Assembly: GCA_964019055.1 (NCBI GenBank)
Contig: OZ025216.1
Coordinates: 5,385,840 to 5,449,839, forward strand
From: Anthopleura xanthogrammica
Lineage: Eukaryota > Cnidaria > Anthozoa > Actiniaria > Actiniidae
Direction: 5' to 3'
DNA: 64,000 nucleotides
Shown: piece by piece, positions 48,217-59,491 of the stretch
How positions within the stretch are numbered: the stretch's first letter is position 1
Layout: every line of letters starts with the position of its first letter
Translations under genes and position numbers: made by a program
The notes under the pieces: model-generated
Database searches by the model: none
Told to the model about the DNA's origin: nothing
What the model saw: the letters and a program-made list of their open reading frames with translations, nothing else

Positions 48217-48957
48217 CACATAACCTTTTTTCAATAACTTCAGTACGGATCCTACAAGAAGTAAATTGTTAAATGATAGAATATTTCTTGAATTGAGTGA
48301 TGTGTCTTTGAGTTATGAAGGTTTATATTTCCAATATGTTAATGACTGTCAGGCAAGGTTTCATTAAATATACCAAAATTGATCTGGTTCACGCAAATAG
48401 TATTTAAAAAGCATCATTATTTTACTTACGGTTTACATATTTTAAATTTGTTTTCTCAAAGCGACCAGTGTTTAGTATTACTAGTTATAACAAATGCACT
48501 CAAATAACTTTTTAATAATAATAACGACTTATGATTTATATAGCCTTACCTGACGTCACAGTCATTATCATAATGGAAGTATAAACCTTCAAACACGATA
48601 AACATGGTATGTGTATGATGTTGGAATGAAATGTGTATATGATCGTACCATACTGTGAAATGTGCTCAGAAAAGTATACAGAGGGTCGTGGGTTCGATTC
48701 CCACCTGGGGCTCAGAATTTTTGGAAACTAGAGATAATTAATTTTATAAGTCAGTATTTTTCATTGATTTTCACGGTGAATCACATTGGTAATATAACGT
48801 TAGGAATAAATTATCTCTTCGCAAGTCACATCAACATTAATGTCCCTTCTCAAGTGTTACAGTAAAACACGAAAATAATGCTCAAGAGAATTGCGAGCGT
48901 ACTCCTGTCCTATAGTGCTAGAACTTTACCCCTATATATACCAATACAATATTGCAG
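48217..48957. repeat. Duplicated 3' flank of family 2 receptor (empty-site copy)
   Basis: Collinear with 41228-41376 plus 42071-42632. It lacks the 690-bp element and carries the undisturbed TTAA target near 48366. Confidence 0.85.
48670..48712 (+). other. tRNA 3'-half-like relic
   Basis: GGGTCGTGGGTTCGATTCCC continues into CACCTGGGGCTC. It has a perfect T stem (GTGGG/CCCAC) around TTCGATT and an acceptor-like end, but no D arm or anticodon upstream. The duplicate at about 42387-42420 has lost the T-stem pairing. It is probably a decayed tRNA or SINE head. Confidence 0.4.
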
Positions 48958-50038
48958 TTAATTAAGGTCATTAATCGCATTCAAGTTCACTTTTCCCTGT
49001 TCAACTGGTGGCACATTCTCTAGAGCAAAAGAATTGGTGCGAAATCTTTCTGAACAAGGATTGACGCAGGTACATTTTGAAAACAAGCTTTTGAAATTCT
49101 GTCGATAAACTTTAGTGAACACCAAATAGATGAAGAAGTTGTAGCAACAACTCAAATGCACAATGAAAAACACTGAAAAATTTAAATCGTTCCTGGCAGC
49201 CGGTGATAAGCTATCAAGATTTCCAAAAACCAATAGAAATATGTATACAAAAGATGGCAAAAAGCTTAGGTGAAAAAGGCTGACAATAACGACGGACATT
49301 TTCAGTGCATTCCTGTTTTGACGCTCTCTCACAGATGAAGTGTTTCCTGCTTGTCCTGGTACTGTAGTTCGTCGGAGCTTGAGAGCGATACGTAAGTAGA
49401 GGAAAGAGATGATAGGTAATGGGATTCCAACATTTAGCGCAAATATTATAAAATAAAATATCCTTAAGTGTATGTTTGTTGTAACACCAATTTTTGTAAA
49501 ATCCTGGATGCATTTTGTCGAGTCTCCTGTCTTCACAAGAGTAAAAGTAACAAAATAATGGGATACCGTGGCCATCGAAAACATCCAGATCCCTGGGATG
49601 ATGTACTTGAGTTTTCCTCTACTCAAACCTCCTCTGAGTGGATGAACTACAGCGTAGAAGCGATCGAGAGCAATAGCTGTAAATCGAAACAGCCAAAGAA
49701 ACGTCTGGCAGGAAATATGTGAGCTTACAAAGAGCTAGACCAAAGTCGCCGTAAATCAGCCAAATTGTTCGATAAAATATTATATCTTTGATATGTAATG
49801 GTACCGCGAATAAAGGAACGAGAAGGTCACTGACCGCCATGTTGGCAATCAGAATGTTGGTTGTACTTCTCAGTCGAATGTCCCTACTTATTGCCCAGAC
49901 AATAAGCAGGTTACCAGTGAATGAGACTACAAGAAGGATGCAGTACACCATTACCTTAATAATCTTTTTAGGAAGAGTGTCTTCGAATCCAGAAAAGGTC
50001 GTATTAGCCATGGCTGCAGCTGTTGTATTTAAAGACAT
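48958..50038 (-). pseudogene. Rhodopsin-like GPCR family 2, 8-bp frameshift
   Basis: Full-length relative of the receptor at 42633, spanning 1081 nt against 1089. The N-terminal part (50038 to about 49676) is open through TM3 (SLAVSIYS). There 8 bp are missing: the intact sister has GTGTATTT between ATTTACAGCT and ATTGCTCTCGATCGC. This shifts the frame just before the DRF motif and stops it near 49619. The downstream half, TM4 to the C terminus, stays open in the other frame (49626-48958) with the usual YNFFIYLVF, so decay is recent. It is unlikely to give a working receptor. Confidence 0.9.
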
Positions 50039-50168
50039 GGTGGATTAGTACGTGGTTTAGTTTTAGGTGTACTATATGCCGAATTGTCGTTTATTTCGAG
50101 GCCTCAATGAAACAAGGTTGTACTATACTTATGGATTGAGCCATTCAGTTCTCATGGAGCTTTCAAGT
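50039..50168 (-). promoter_or_regulatory. Conserved 5' block of family 2 receptors
   Basis: Shared with 63228-63352, and in reverse orientation with 37785-37905 and 54561-54698. In gene orientation: AAAGCTCC..GAGAA.TGAATG.CTCAATC.ATAAGTA, then TTTCATTGAGGCCTCGAA. Probably 5' UTR or promoter, by conservation only. Beyond it, 50169-51028 shows no gene. Confidence 0.45.
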
Positions 50169-51028
50169 TATGACTCAGCATTTATGGATCTAAATTCTAA
50201 TTTTGATGATATTATCACTAGAAAATCTTACAACCAAATATGGTATTATTTTTTATTTTTTATTCATCCTGTCCAAATAAAGATTAATCATACGTTATTG
50301 TTTTGCAATGCGGACACCTGTAATTAGACAGCTTGTTTAACTATAACCGAATCACTATAGCGACATCCTCGTCGGACTTTGAATGCAAATTGTGTAAAGT
50401 CATAGCTCTTTTGTCAAAAAAAAGTTTCTTCATTTTTTTTTAGTAAAGTTATTGTTCTTTTGATAGGAAACGAATTCAAAATTATGGCAATCGTAAATAA
50501 GGAACTACTAGTGTGCTCGATTCCCAGAAGTATCTCCAGAAGCGTAAGGCACATACGAGAAGGAGATGTGAACAAAGATACACAAAAAATACCGGGATAT
50601 GGATAAAAGTACTTGACTGTCAATAACACTCATTCACATACACGAGGAAACCGTAAAACCTCGCAAAATATTCTGTCTTCACCACAGAAAAGTCTGAAAA
50701 CTACTTAATGGGAGAAGTACTATATTAGAATCCTACTAAAAAAAACTACCATCAAAGACTCCGTAATTCAGATTTTCGTCTAGCGAATGCCACCTAACCT
50801 GAATAAATGAACCTGATATGTTATATCTGTAGATAGAATGAAAAATTCTTTAATTAGCGGTTCTTTGTTCGTCTGCTGGAAGCTTAAATGTACAATTTGT
50901 ATAGGTAATAGGACTACATGCTGTCCAACTTGGAAATAATTGGATGAAAAAAAATCCGAGGACTGCCAAAAATTTTTGAATTCAATTATTTGCAAATTGG
51001 ACAAGCATGTAGTTCTACTGCAGATTAA

Positions 51029-51409
51029 TTATATCAACTCACGATCATAAAAAAAACAACACATAAATAAAAAGCCAGAAAATAGTTCAACTATAACAAT
51101 ATTGCCTTGCTTCTTAACAGTCGGCCGCTCTAGTACTTTTGAGACTTTTCTGTGGTGAAGGTACAATGTTTTGCAAGATTTTATGGTTTCCACAAGCAGC
51201 TGAACACTCGAGCAGTCAAATATTATCATCCATGTCGCGTGACTTTTTTGTGTATTTTCGTCCATATTTACTTCTTGCATGCGACTTAAAGATACCTCTG
51301 CGAGTCTAGTAAAAGCTTCTTGCAGTTCCTTGTTAAGAAAATTTTCATAATTTTGACTAAAAGCATCGTTAAAGACAAACAACAATATTCTTCTTCCTCG
51401 ATCCGCCAT
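51029..51409 (-). CDS. Hypothetical protein or first exon, 126 aa
   Basis: ATG at 51409 in a CAAGATGGCGG context opens a 126-codon frame (MADRGRRILLFVFNDAFSQN at the N terminus). The first ~95 residues look like an ordinary soluble helical protein, including a stretch of alternating charge. The last ~25 are hydrophobic and Cys/Phe-rich, which may be intron read-through past an unrecognised donor. Upstream on the same strand two CCAAT motifs (CCAATCAGCGCGC and CCAATCAAAACTCG) lie in a GC-richer patch at about 51450-51515, as in TATA-less animal promoters. I do not recognise the family. It may be a first exon whose partners lie outside or are unseen, or a retained fragment. Confidence 0.35.
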   Translation of the reverse strand: MADRGRRILLFVFNDAFSQNYENFLNKELQEAFTRLAEVSLSRMQEVNMDENTQKSHATWMIIFDCSSVQLLVETIKSCKTLYLHHRKVSKVLERPTVKKQGNIVIVELFSGFLFMCCFFYDRELI

Positions 51410-51540
51410 CTTGAATCCAGGACATAGTAAACAAAGCCAACAGGCATAAGGTGCGCGCTGATTGGTTGAAACGTAATTCCTATTGTTTTACTCGAGTTTT
51501 GATTGGCTGAGAGTGCCTATCCAATAACTAGTAATTGGAC
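51410..51540 (-). promoter_or_regulatory. Candidate CCAAT promoter for the 51029-51409 frame
   Basis: Two CCAAT boxes on the minus strand (near 51468 and 51511) and the CAAGATGGCGG start context lie immediately upstream of the frame. Suggestive only. Confidence 0.3.
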
Positions 51541-51877
51541 AGCTTCAGTTTTCTCAAGAAAAATGCGAACGAAAACGAACCAAATCAATCTTTAATTTGG
51601 ACAGGACGAAAATTTTAAAATAATACCATAGTTGCTCATATTGGATTTTGAGTGTTTTTTTTTTCGTTTAAACGCACAAATCAATGAATTTTTTCATTTT
51701 TTTTTTCTTTCTGTTTTATTCTTCCTTTTTCGTTTTTTTCTTATCTTACGATATCTGTTTTATGTTTATACAGTGATACCAATGCACAGCTCCGGGACCT
51801 TGCTAAAGGGTGTCTACCGAATAGCAAATTTTTACAGTAAATATGGGAAGAAAATTTCAGGTCCGTGAAGATAGTAT

Positions 51878-52178
51878 CGGGGGGGGGGGGGGGGGGGGTT
51901 GGTACTCGTACTTCGAGTCGTTTCATACGGGGATGCTCCGCCCGGACTCTCGACCCCTTGCCCTTTGATATACTAAATTTCAGCAAAAAGTTACCCCTTT
52001 TATATACTTTTTTTGCCTGAAAAGGTACCCGTTTCATATACTTTTGAAGAAAAGCTACCTATTTGATACCAAAATTCACAAATTCCCACCCCTTTTCTAT
52101 ACCAGAGGCCTGAAAAACGTACCCCTTTCGGGCGGAGCATCCCCGTATAGTCAATTATAGGCAGTACCCCCCCCCCCG
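51878..52178. mobile_element. G-run/C-run ended element, type B, with 8-bp direct repeat
   Basis: Twenty G at 51879-51898 open it and a C run at 52167-52177 closes it. Inside the runs, ATACGGGGATGCTCCGCCCG mirrors CGGGCGGAGCATCCCCGTAT. The interior repeats a GTACCCCTTT.ATAC-like motif. GATAGTAT occurs on both sides (51870-51877 and 52179-52186), a probable 8-bp target-site duplication. Close copy at 58008-58294. Confidence 0.8.
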
Positions 52179-52186
52179 GATAGTAT

Positions 52187-52976
52187 AGCTGTTCGTAGGG
52201 TGTCCGATGAATAGCAGGAGGTATCGCTCGACTACTTTAGCAAAAAGAAATTAGAAAATTTGCTTAAAAAAACAATAATATATACAGAATTTAGCGCTGA
52301 TTCCAAAAGTGAAAAAATAAAGTGTACCGAACTAGTTTTAAAGATAATGAATTTTGAATATTACCACTAGTGGAAAATGACCAAGCCTTGCAAAAAAATG
52401 TTTCATAACTCAAAAATTAAAAAAAGCTATGGAACTAATTTTCTCAGGATATCTACTCTAAAGATTATTTTTAATAACTAAATTAAAATATTTGATGAAA
52501 GTTTTAATTGACAATAAGCTCAAAAATCAGCATTTTTTCGTGTAATGAACCGAAAAACGTATTCAAACGATGACACTGTACAACGCTTTTTCTATAAGGT
52601 CTAAGAAATAACGATTTTTTTAACTTCGAAAAAAAATTGCTTTTTACCTTTTGATTTAGGAAATCAAGAGACCATGACTTTTGAGGAACTTTAAAGAAAA
52701 ATAAAGAGGCCCGTACAAAAATTCAGGTTTTTCCCCTGTCGAAGTTCAAAACGTGCATGCTTCCCCAGTTAACTGTTGAAAGATATTTGGCGGTAACGAG
52801 GAAACATGTTTTGTTAATTATTTCCAAAAGTGACTAAACCGTCAGGAAACATTGGGAAACAAGTGTAACATTGTTTCGATGCGTCGCGGAAACACGAAAT
52901 ATTTCTACCATGCTGCAGACTGAAGCATATTTTGCTTCTCAGGGGTTTTAACCTCAGGGATTTTAACCCCTGAGAA
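52187..52976. other. Intergenic, no gene seen
   Basis: AT-rich sequence without coding or repeat signal that I can support. Confidence 0.45.
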
Positions 52977-53220
52977 CCCTGGGAACCCTGTGGTGTACAC
53001 GGAAGGACGTACGGACATGACGTATTTCCGTTCCACGGCTGTTAAAATAGCGTTTATCTTGGTTTTTGACACTTCCCCTGGATTACTTTATCTTATCATA
53101 TTGTTGGTTCCTAAAGTTTAACTTTTGAACGCGACTTCACTCATATAGATAGCCAAGCGGGAACCCTGTGGTGTACACGGAAGGACGTACGAATATGACG
53201 TATTTCCGTTCCAAGCTATT
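52977..53220. repeat. Direct repeat, ~180-bp spacing
   Basis: GGGAACCCTGTGGTGTACAC with GGAAGGACGTACG and ATGACGTATTTCCGTTCCA occurs at 52980-53038 and again at 53159-53215. Confidence 0.8.
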
Positions 53221-53709
53221 AAAATCAACTCGATGGCTTACCAATTAAGTATAGTGCTCCGCTTGTGCGAGCCTTCGCCCCACGCAGAAGCTCCGCTATT
53301 ACTCCTATTTCATGGCCAAAATTATAATTTAATTTTAGAATGATTTATTGTGAAATCATTAAGAACAAATTTCAATAACCGACATCACGAAAGTATTTTT
53401 CAAACAAATTGAGCATCCAGGACATTGAGTCTATTTATCAAAGAGTGTATAATCTTAGGCATTTCAGTACAAGATCCTGAATAATTGCCTCTACATGTTT
53501 ATCAAAGAGTACATAATCTTACAAATAATATTAGATTAAAGGCATTTAAGTACAAGATCCTAAATTATTGCCTCTACCCTTAACAAAGATTCAGAACATG
53601 AATTTTGAAAAGTGGTATCGCCAAGTTGCACCTTTTGTAAGCAATCGATTGAAAATATGAACTCTTTTGGGGGGTGATTTACATACTAATTTTACAATAA
53701 TTTTACAAT

Positions 53710-53941
53710 AACGTGCAATTTGTCGCGAAACGTTTTTCCGTTGCAGGTTGCAGTGTAAATGTTGCTCGTATTAACAACCTGTGCAACAACAAAAAATTTT
53801 CTTGCTCGACTTTGTGCAGAAGAAGAAGATCTTTCTACTATTTGCAACAATGAAAAAAATTCGTTGCGCGCGGGGTGGTAATACGAGCAACAGTCACTCT
53901 GCAAATTGCATCGCAACGACGTTGCGTGACAAGTTGCACGA
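53710..53941. mobile_element. Inverted-repeat element, ~60-bp imperfect arms
   Basis: GTGCAATTTGTCGCGAAACG..GTTGCTCGTATTA on the left mirrors TAATACGAGCAACAGTCACT..GTGACAAGTTGCAC on the right at roughly 80% identity. Confidence 0.7.
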
Positions 53942-54023
53942 CTTTGTTGCTCGTATTTCCACGCCTTAAAGTATTCGTCCTAAAGTATTGACGGATTTTG
54001 ACCCCTTCTTATTTCACTGAAAA

Positions 54024-54330
54024 GAACAACAATCGATTGAATCAAGAACACGCCAATGTTGTGACAGTTTTTGCGAGAGATCAAATTAATAAAAAGCAAT
54101 AAAATACGAATGTGTAAGATGTAGTTAAGTCAGGAAGCAGGTGGCAGAAGATTATTAAAAATGCTAATTGTAGAGTTGTCCAGTCCATCTAACAAGATAA
54201 ATTGTCACTTCGTTTTTTCTATCTATTTAGTTTAATGTTTTTTTTAAATTTTTCATCCAATTCAATGTTTCATTTCAATTCATTTATAATTTATAGCTCT
54301 TTACAAAATGTTGCTCATTATTTTTCTTCT
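54024..54330 (+). repeat. Duplicated upstream flank, partner 61588-61900
   Basis: GATTGAATCAAGAACACGC..AATG, AATGCTAATTGTAG..GTTGTCCAG and neighbouring sequence match 61588-61900 in the same orientation. Here it leads into a family 2 receptor copy; there it ends against a receptor 3' relic. Confidence 0.75.
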
Positions 54331-54698
54331 CTCTCCTGTGTTCTTCTGAGTAAATACAGACGGTGAACAACTAACGCAGGTGATTGTCGACTGGAAGATC
54401 ATTCATGGAACGACATTTTCAAGTTTGATCAGGGCCAGACGTTTGGATCCATAGCGAAAAACAGTTTTTAATTATACTAAAGTAGGATTTGATGGTTAAT
54501 AGTCCTCGTGTTGCAAATGCTGGAAGATAAGCACTTGGATCACATTCTTTGCTATATATAAAGCTCCTGGAGAAGTGAATGACTCAATCAATAAGTACTA
54601 CAACGTTTTTTTTCTTTTTTTCTTCTTTCATTGAGTCCTCGAAGTAAACGATAATACGACAAGAGAGCACGTAAAACTAAACCCCCTAGTAATCCACC

Positions 54699-55786
54699 AT
54701 GTCTTCAAATACAACAGCTGCAGCCATGGCTAATGCGACCTTTTCTGGATTCGAAGACACTCTTCCTAAAAAGATTATTAAGGTTATGGTGTAGTGCATC
54801 CTTCTTGTAGTCTCATTCACTGGTAACCTGCTTATTGTCTGGGTAACAAGTAGGGACATTCGACTGAGAAGTACGACCAATATTCTGATTGCCAACATGG
54901 CGGTCAGTGACCTTCTCGTTCCTTTATTCGCGGTACCATTAAATATCAAAGATATAATTTTTTATCGAACAATTTGGCTGATTTACGGCGACTTTGGTCT
55001 AGCTCTTTGTAAGCTCACATATTTCCTGCCAGACGTTTCTTTGGCTGTTTCGATTTACAGCTGTGTATTTATTGCTCTCGATCGCTTCTACGCTGTAGTT
55101 CATCCACTCAGAGGAGGTTTGAGCAGAGGAAAACTCAAGTACATCATCCCAGGGATCTGGATGTTTTCGATGGCCATGTTATCCAATTATTTTGTTATTT
55201 TTACTCTTGTGAAGACAGGAGACTCGACAAAATGCATTCAGGATTTTACAAAAATTGGGGTTACAACAATCATACACTAAGGATATTTTATTTTATAATA
55301 TTTGCGCTGAATGTTGGAATCCCATTACCAATCATCTCTTTCCTCTACTTGCGTATCGCTCTCAAGCTCCGACGAACTACAGTACCAGGGCAAGCAGGAA
55401 ACGCTTCATCTGTGAGGGAGCGTCAAAACAAGAATGCCCTCAAAATGTCAGCCGTTATTGTCAGCCTTTACTTCCTTAGCTGGTTACCTTTAACAGTGTA
55501 CCTATTTCTATATCTTTTTGGAAAACTTGATAACTTATCACTGGCTGCTACGAAAGATTTCTTTTTCTCGGTGACACTCATTGCACAATCGAGTTGCTCC
55601 TACAACTTTTTCATCTATTTGGTGTTCACTAAAGTGTATCGACAGAATTTCAAAAACTTGTTTTCCAAATGCACCTGTGTCAATCCTTGTTCAGGAAGAT
55701 TTCGCACCAATTCTTTTCCTCTTGAGAATGTGGCACAAGTTGAACAGGGAGAACTAAATGTGAATGAAATTAATGACCTTAGTTAA
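54699..55786 (+). pseudogene. Rhodopsin-like GPCR family 2, nonsense + 1-bp deletion
   Basis: The start at 54699 (CCACCATG) encodes the family N terminus. Codon 32 is TAG (54792-54794) where all sisters have TAC (Tyr in VMVYCILL). The frame then stays open from TM1 through ECL2, with DRF in ALDRFYAVVHPL, until one T is missing near 55276 (CATACACTAAGG against CATACACTTAAGG). This ends the frame at TAA 55278-55280. The rest (TM5 to the tail, YNFFIYLVF) is open in the next frame to 55786. Its length of 1088 nt equals the intact 1089 minus one. An ATG at 54897 could restart inside TM2 but would still meet the frameshift. It is non-functional as a receptor. Confidence 0.9.
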
Positions 55787-56049
55787 CTTGAACATTGTAT
55801 AACACTCATTAAGTCACTGGTAAATAGCGATAAAGTTCAAACAAGACCAGAAAATTGCCTTTCCTCTCCTTATGAACAACTAACTGACAAACTATTATTC
55901 TCTAATATGAAACTTATAACATTTTTTCTTCAATTTTCAGAATGGATTTCAAATTTTCCGGCGTTTCGTAAGACTTTTCGTAAGAGCAACAACCAGAGTT
56001 ATACGCCGATATCTGACTATTCTGGCCAATCAGAAAGCGGCGCGTTTAA

Positions 56050-59000
56050 GAGGGGTAGTCCATAAATGCCACCTGAGGGGTGCAGAATGAAAAAAATCGA
56101 AATCGCTCAAATTTTGTCAGAATGTAGGCCTTAGTGAATTATAACTGTTGTCTAAGTTTCACTGCGATCGGATAAATAGTTTAGGAGAACGGCACCGAAA
56201 ACCGTTTTTTCTGATCACTTCCGGTTTTTTCACTCGATTTCACCACATCCCCAAAAAACCCTAAAAATCAAAAAATTCCTTTCGCATTCCTCGGCAAACA
56301 ATTTAATTTCATGAATAAGAGATCCTAACTCTCATTTGGATGGATTTATCAAGCATTTTGCTTAAAATGGGAATATTTTATCGATTTTTACATTATTTTA
56401 ATTATTTTGAGCAATATTTTATACCCTATGTTGCAAGGCTTATATCTCCAATGGTACATCGATTCACATAAATTAACTACTACAGGGAGAAAGAGCAATG
56501 TTTTATCTTTACTTTCATCAAATAAAATTTTGGGGCACTTGAAAATTCGAATTTTGGCAAGACGAAATACAACTCCTATTGACCCCCAAAATCATGACAA
56601 CTTGAGTCGTAAGCGGTCACGCTTTATGCGAAAGATAAATTATTTGGTCCATTAAACTGCTTCTAATAGACAAGAAACTCGATGGTGTAGAAGATAAAAC
56701 GTTTATTGACATTCTCAGAAAATATTAAAAGAATCCAAGTGAAATTTTTATTGTTTTAGGACAGCCAAGTTGAGTCTTCTCGTTGTGTCACTCGATACTA
56801 ACGATTTGCCCCTTCGATTTTCGATAATATTTGGTATAGATTGTCTTTAAAAATCCTCAATCACAATATTACAACCTTACTAATACAGTATGAACAATTT
56901 GTACCTTATTACACTTGGATTTGTAGAAAATAAACTCGTTGAATCCAGGCGCCATGCGAATAACTCAATAGTCCAACTGACTTTGCAGGATTACGTGACA
57001 AATATTACCACAGGTAGCCCGTCATCACTCCATCAGATTTAACTCGTACATGGACGGCCTTGCCTTTGCATCACTTGTTTTTGGTTTCAGATGATCTAAA
57101 TCTAAGTCTAAGTCTAAACAAATTTAGCTGTAATCGTTTTATAGTCATGCTTTTATTTGTTGATCTCAGAATGGTCCTAGTGTTTTACAACTTTCAATTA
57201 TTAATTTTTTTAACATGAAAAATAATTTTTATAAGTTTTTTGTTAACCGTTAGTGAAAACAAACCTAACCGTTAGCCGTTGAAATAAGCCAAAATTTTAA
57301 TCGTTAGCCGCAAAACTATCCAAAAACAAGGATGGGCACTGGAAAAGTGCAATACTGCACGAAGAAGCAAATGCAGTACAGTAACATGCATGGATAAAAT
57401 GTTTTCAGGGCACTTCTGCAATATCATCACTACAAAAAACACCTTACATACTGATAGTGACCATTGCGGAAAACATGCAACTGTGCTTCAAATATATTTA
57501 TGCTTCATAAACATCATTTTTCATTTTAAAAGATCGAAACTGGAGGGTTTAGGGTGGGGCGAATGGGACCTTTTAGTTTGAATGTCGTATTTAATTTTTT
57601 ATGACCCCTCTGACCCAAAGAATCCAAGCATCCAGTAGGAGACCAAGAAAACACAAGGCAGTAGTGCCAGAATTTACAAACAATTTTGTTTCATTTTCGG
57701 TTCCATGTTAAAAACAGATACCCAGCTCGCTTCTGTCAAGATCATCAGTTTATATCACAAACTCAGAGGCGGCGGGGAAGGGGGCTATAGCCCCCCACCC
57801 CCTTCAAGAATTTGGAGGGGCTCAGCCTTCCTACGTTTTAAAAGAAACTAGTTCCTTAAAAAATTTGACTTAGTGCGTTAAAAGAGTTTTATGAAGGTTT
57901 AGAACCATTTGAAATGAAAGTTATACAATTGTTTCGATTGTTTCTAGTATACACACGATTCTTTAGGGCGAGTGTGTATACCAAAGAAAATACAAGTACA
58001 CGGCCCAGGGGGGGAGGGGGGAGCACTTCGGGTCGTTTCATACGGGGATGCTCCGCCCGGACTCATGACCCCTTACCCTTTCCTATACCAAATTTCAGCA
58101 AAAAGGTACCCCTTTTTATACCTTTTTTGCCTGAAAAGGTACCCCTATTATATACCTTTGAAGAAAACCTACCCCTTTTTATATCAAAACTCACAAATTT
58201 CCACCCCTTTTCTATACGGGTGGCCTGAAAATAGTACCCCTTTCGGGCGGAGCTTCCCCGTATAGTCAATTATAGGGAGTACCCCCCCTCCCGGGATTCA
58301 CGGTATGCCACGAGAAACCATTGTATAACCAGTTTATCCCACAACATAGAAAACACAAATGCGCATGATTTGAAGGAAGAGTGAAATACCGACGAATATA
58401 CAACGGCTTTCCTGCATTCTTATTGGCTGTATTTTCTATGGTGTTGAATAAATATTTCTATAAAAATATCTGGCGGTAGGTCGTCCATGTACGAGTTAAA
58501 TCTGATGGAGTGATGACGGGCTACCTGTGGTAATATTTGTCACGTAATCCTGCAAAGTCAGTTGGACTATTGAGTTATTTGCATGGCGCCTGGATTCAAC
58601 GAGTTTATTTTCTACAAATCCAAGTGTAATAAGGTACAAATTGTTCATACTGTATTAGTAAGTTTGTTATATTGTGATTGAGGATTTTTAAAGACAATCT
58701 ATACCAAATATTATCGAAAATCGAAGGGGCAAATCGTTAGTATCGAGTGACACAACGAGAAGACTCAACTTGGCTGTCCTAAAACAATAAAAATTTCACT
58801 TGGATTCTTTTAATATTTTCTGAGAATGTCAATAAACGTTTTATCTTCTACACCATCGAGTTTCTTGTCTATTAGAAGCAGTTTAATGGACCAAATAATT
58901 TATCTTTCGCATAAAGCGTGACCGCTTACGACTCAAGTTGTCATGATTTTGGGGGTCAATAGGAGTTGTATTTCGTCTTGCCAAAATTCGAATTTTCAAG

Positions 59001-59487
59001 TGCCCCAAAATTTTATTTGATGAAAGTAAAGATAAAACATTGCTCTTTCTCCCTGTAGTAGTTAATTTATGTGAATCGATGTACCATTGGAGATATAAGC
59101 CTTGCAACATAGGGTATAAAATATTGCTCAAAATAATTAAAATAATGTAAAAATCGATAAAATATTCCCATTTTAAGCAAAATGCTTGATAAATCCATCC
59201 AAATGAGGGTTAGGATCTCTTATTCATGAAATTAAATTGTTTGCCGAGGAATGCGAAAGGAATTTTGTGATTTTTAGGGTTTTTGGGGATGTGGTGAAAT
59301 CGAGTGAAAAAACCGGAAGTGATCAGAAAAAATGGTTTTCGGTGCCGTTCTCCTAAACTATTTATCCGATCGCAGTGAAACTTAGACAACAGTTATAATT
59401 CACTAAGGCCTACATTCTGACAAAATTTGAGCGATTTCGATTTTTTTCATTCTGCACCCCTCAGGTGGCATTTATGGACTACCCCTC
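56050..59487. mobile_element. 3.4-kb TTAA element with ~1-kb inverted arms
   Basis: The left arm (56050-57056) and right arm (58482-59487) are reverse complements with about seven differences over ~1007 bp, around a 1.4-kb centre. TTAA flanks both ends (56046-56049 and 59488-59491). The outer tip reads GAGGGGTAGTCCATAAATGC. Each arm contains the same 82-codon open frame, which has no recognised domain and is probably incidental. The centre has no transposase and hosts a younger poly-G element at 58008-58294. TTAA fits piggyBac/Kolobok-type mobility. A simple inverted duplication is an alternative, but the flanking TTAA pair argues for transposition. Confidence 0.8.
58008..58294. mobile_element. 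G-run/C-run ended element, type B, second copy
   Basis: Nearly the same interior as 51878-52178 (CGTTTCATACGGGGATGCTC; TATAGTCAATTATAGG.AGTA), with G- and C-rich ends broken by an A or T. It sits in the spacer of the large inverted element. Confidence 0.8.
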
Positions 59488-59491
59488 TTAA

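Noticed and set aside
48670..48712. A functional tRNA gene
   Set aside because: Only the T arm and acceptor 3' side are present; no D arm, anticodon stem or 5' acceptor strand precedes it.
56407..56655. 82-codon frame present identically on both strands (also 58883-59131)
   Set aside because: The identity follows from the inverted arms of the 3.4-kb element; the peptide shows no domain or codon signal of its own.
57914..58269. Open frames of 97-104 codons near 58 kb
   Set aside because: They lie across the G-run element and read its internal tandem motif.
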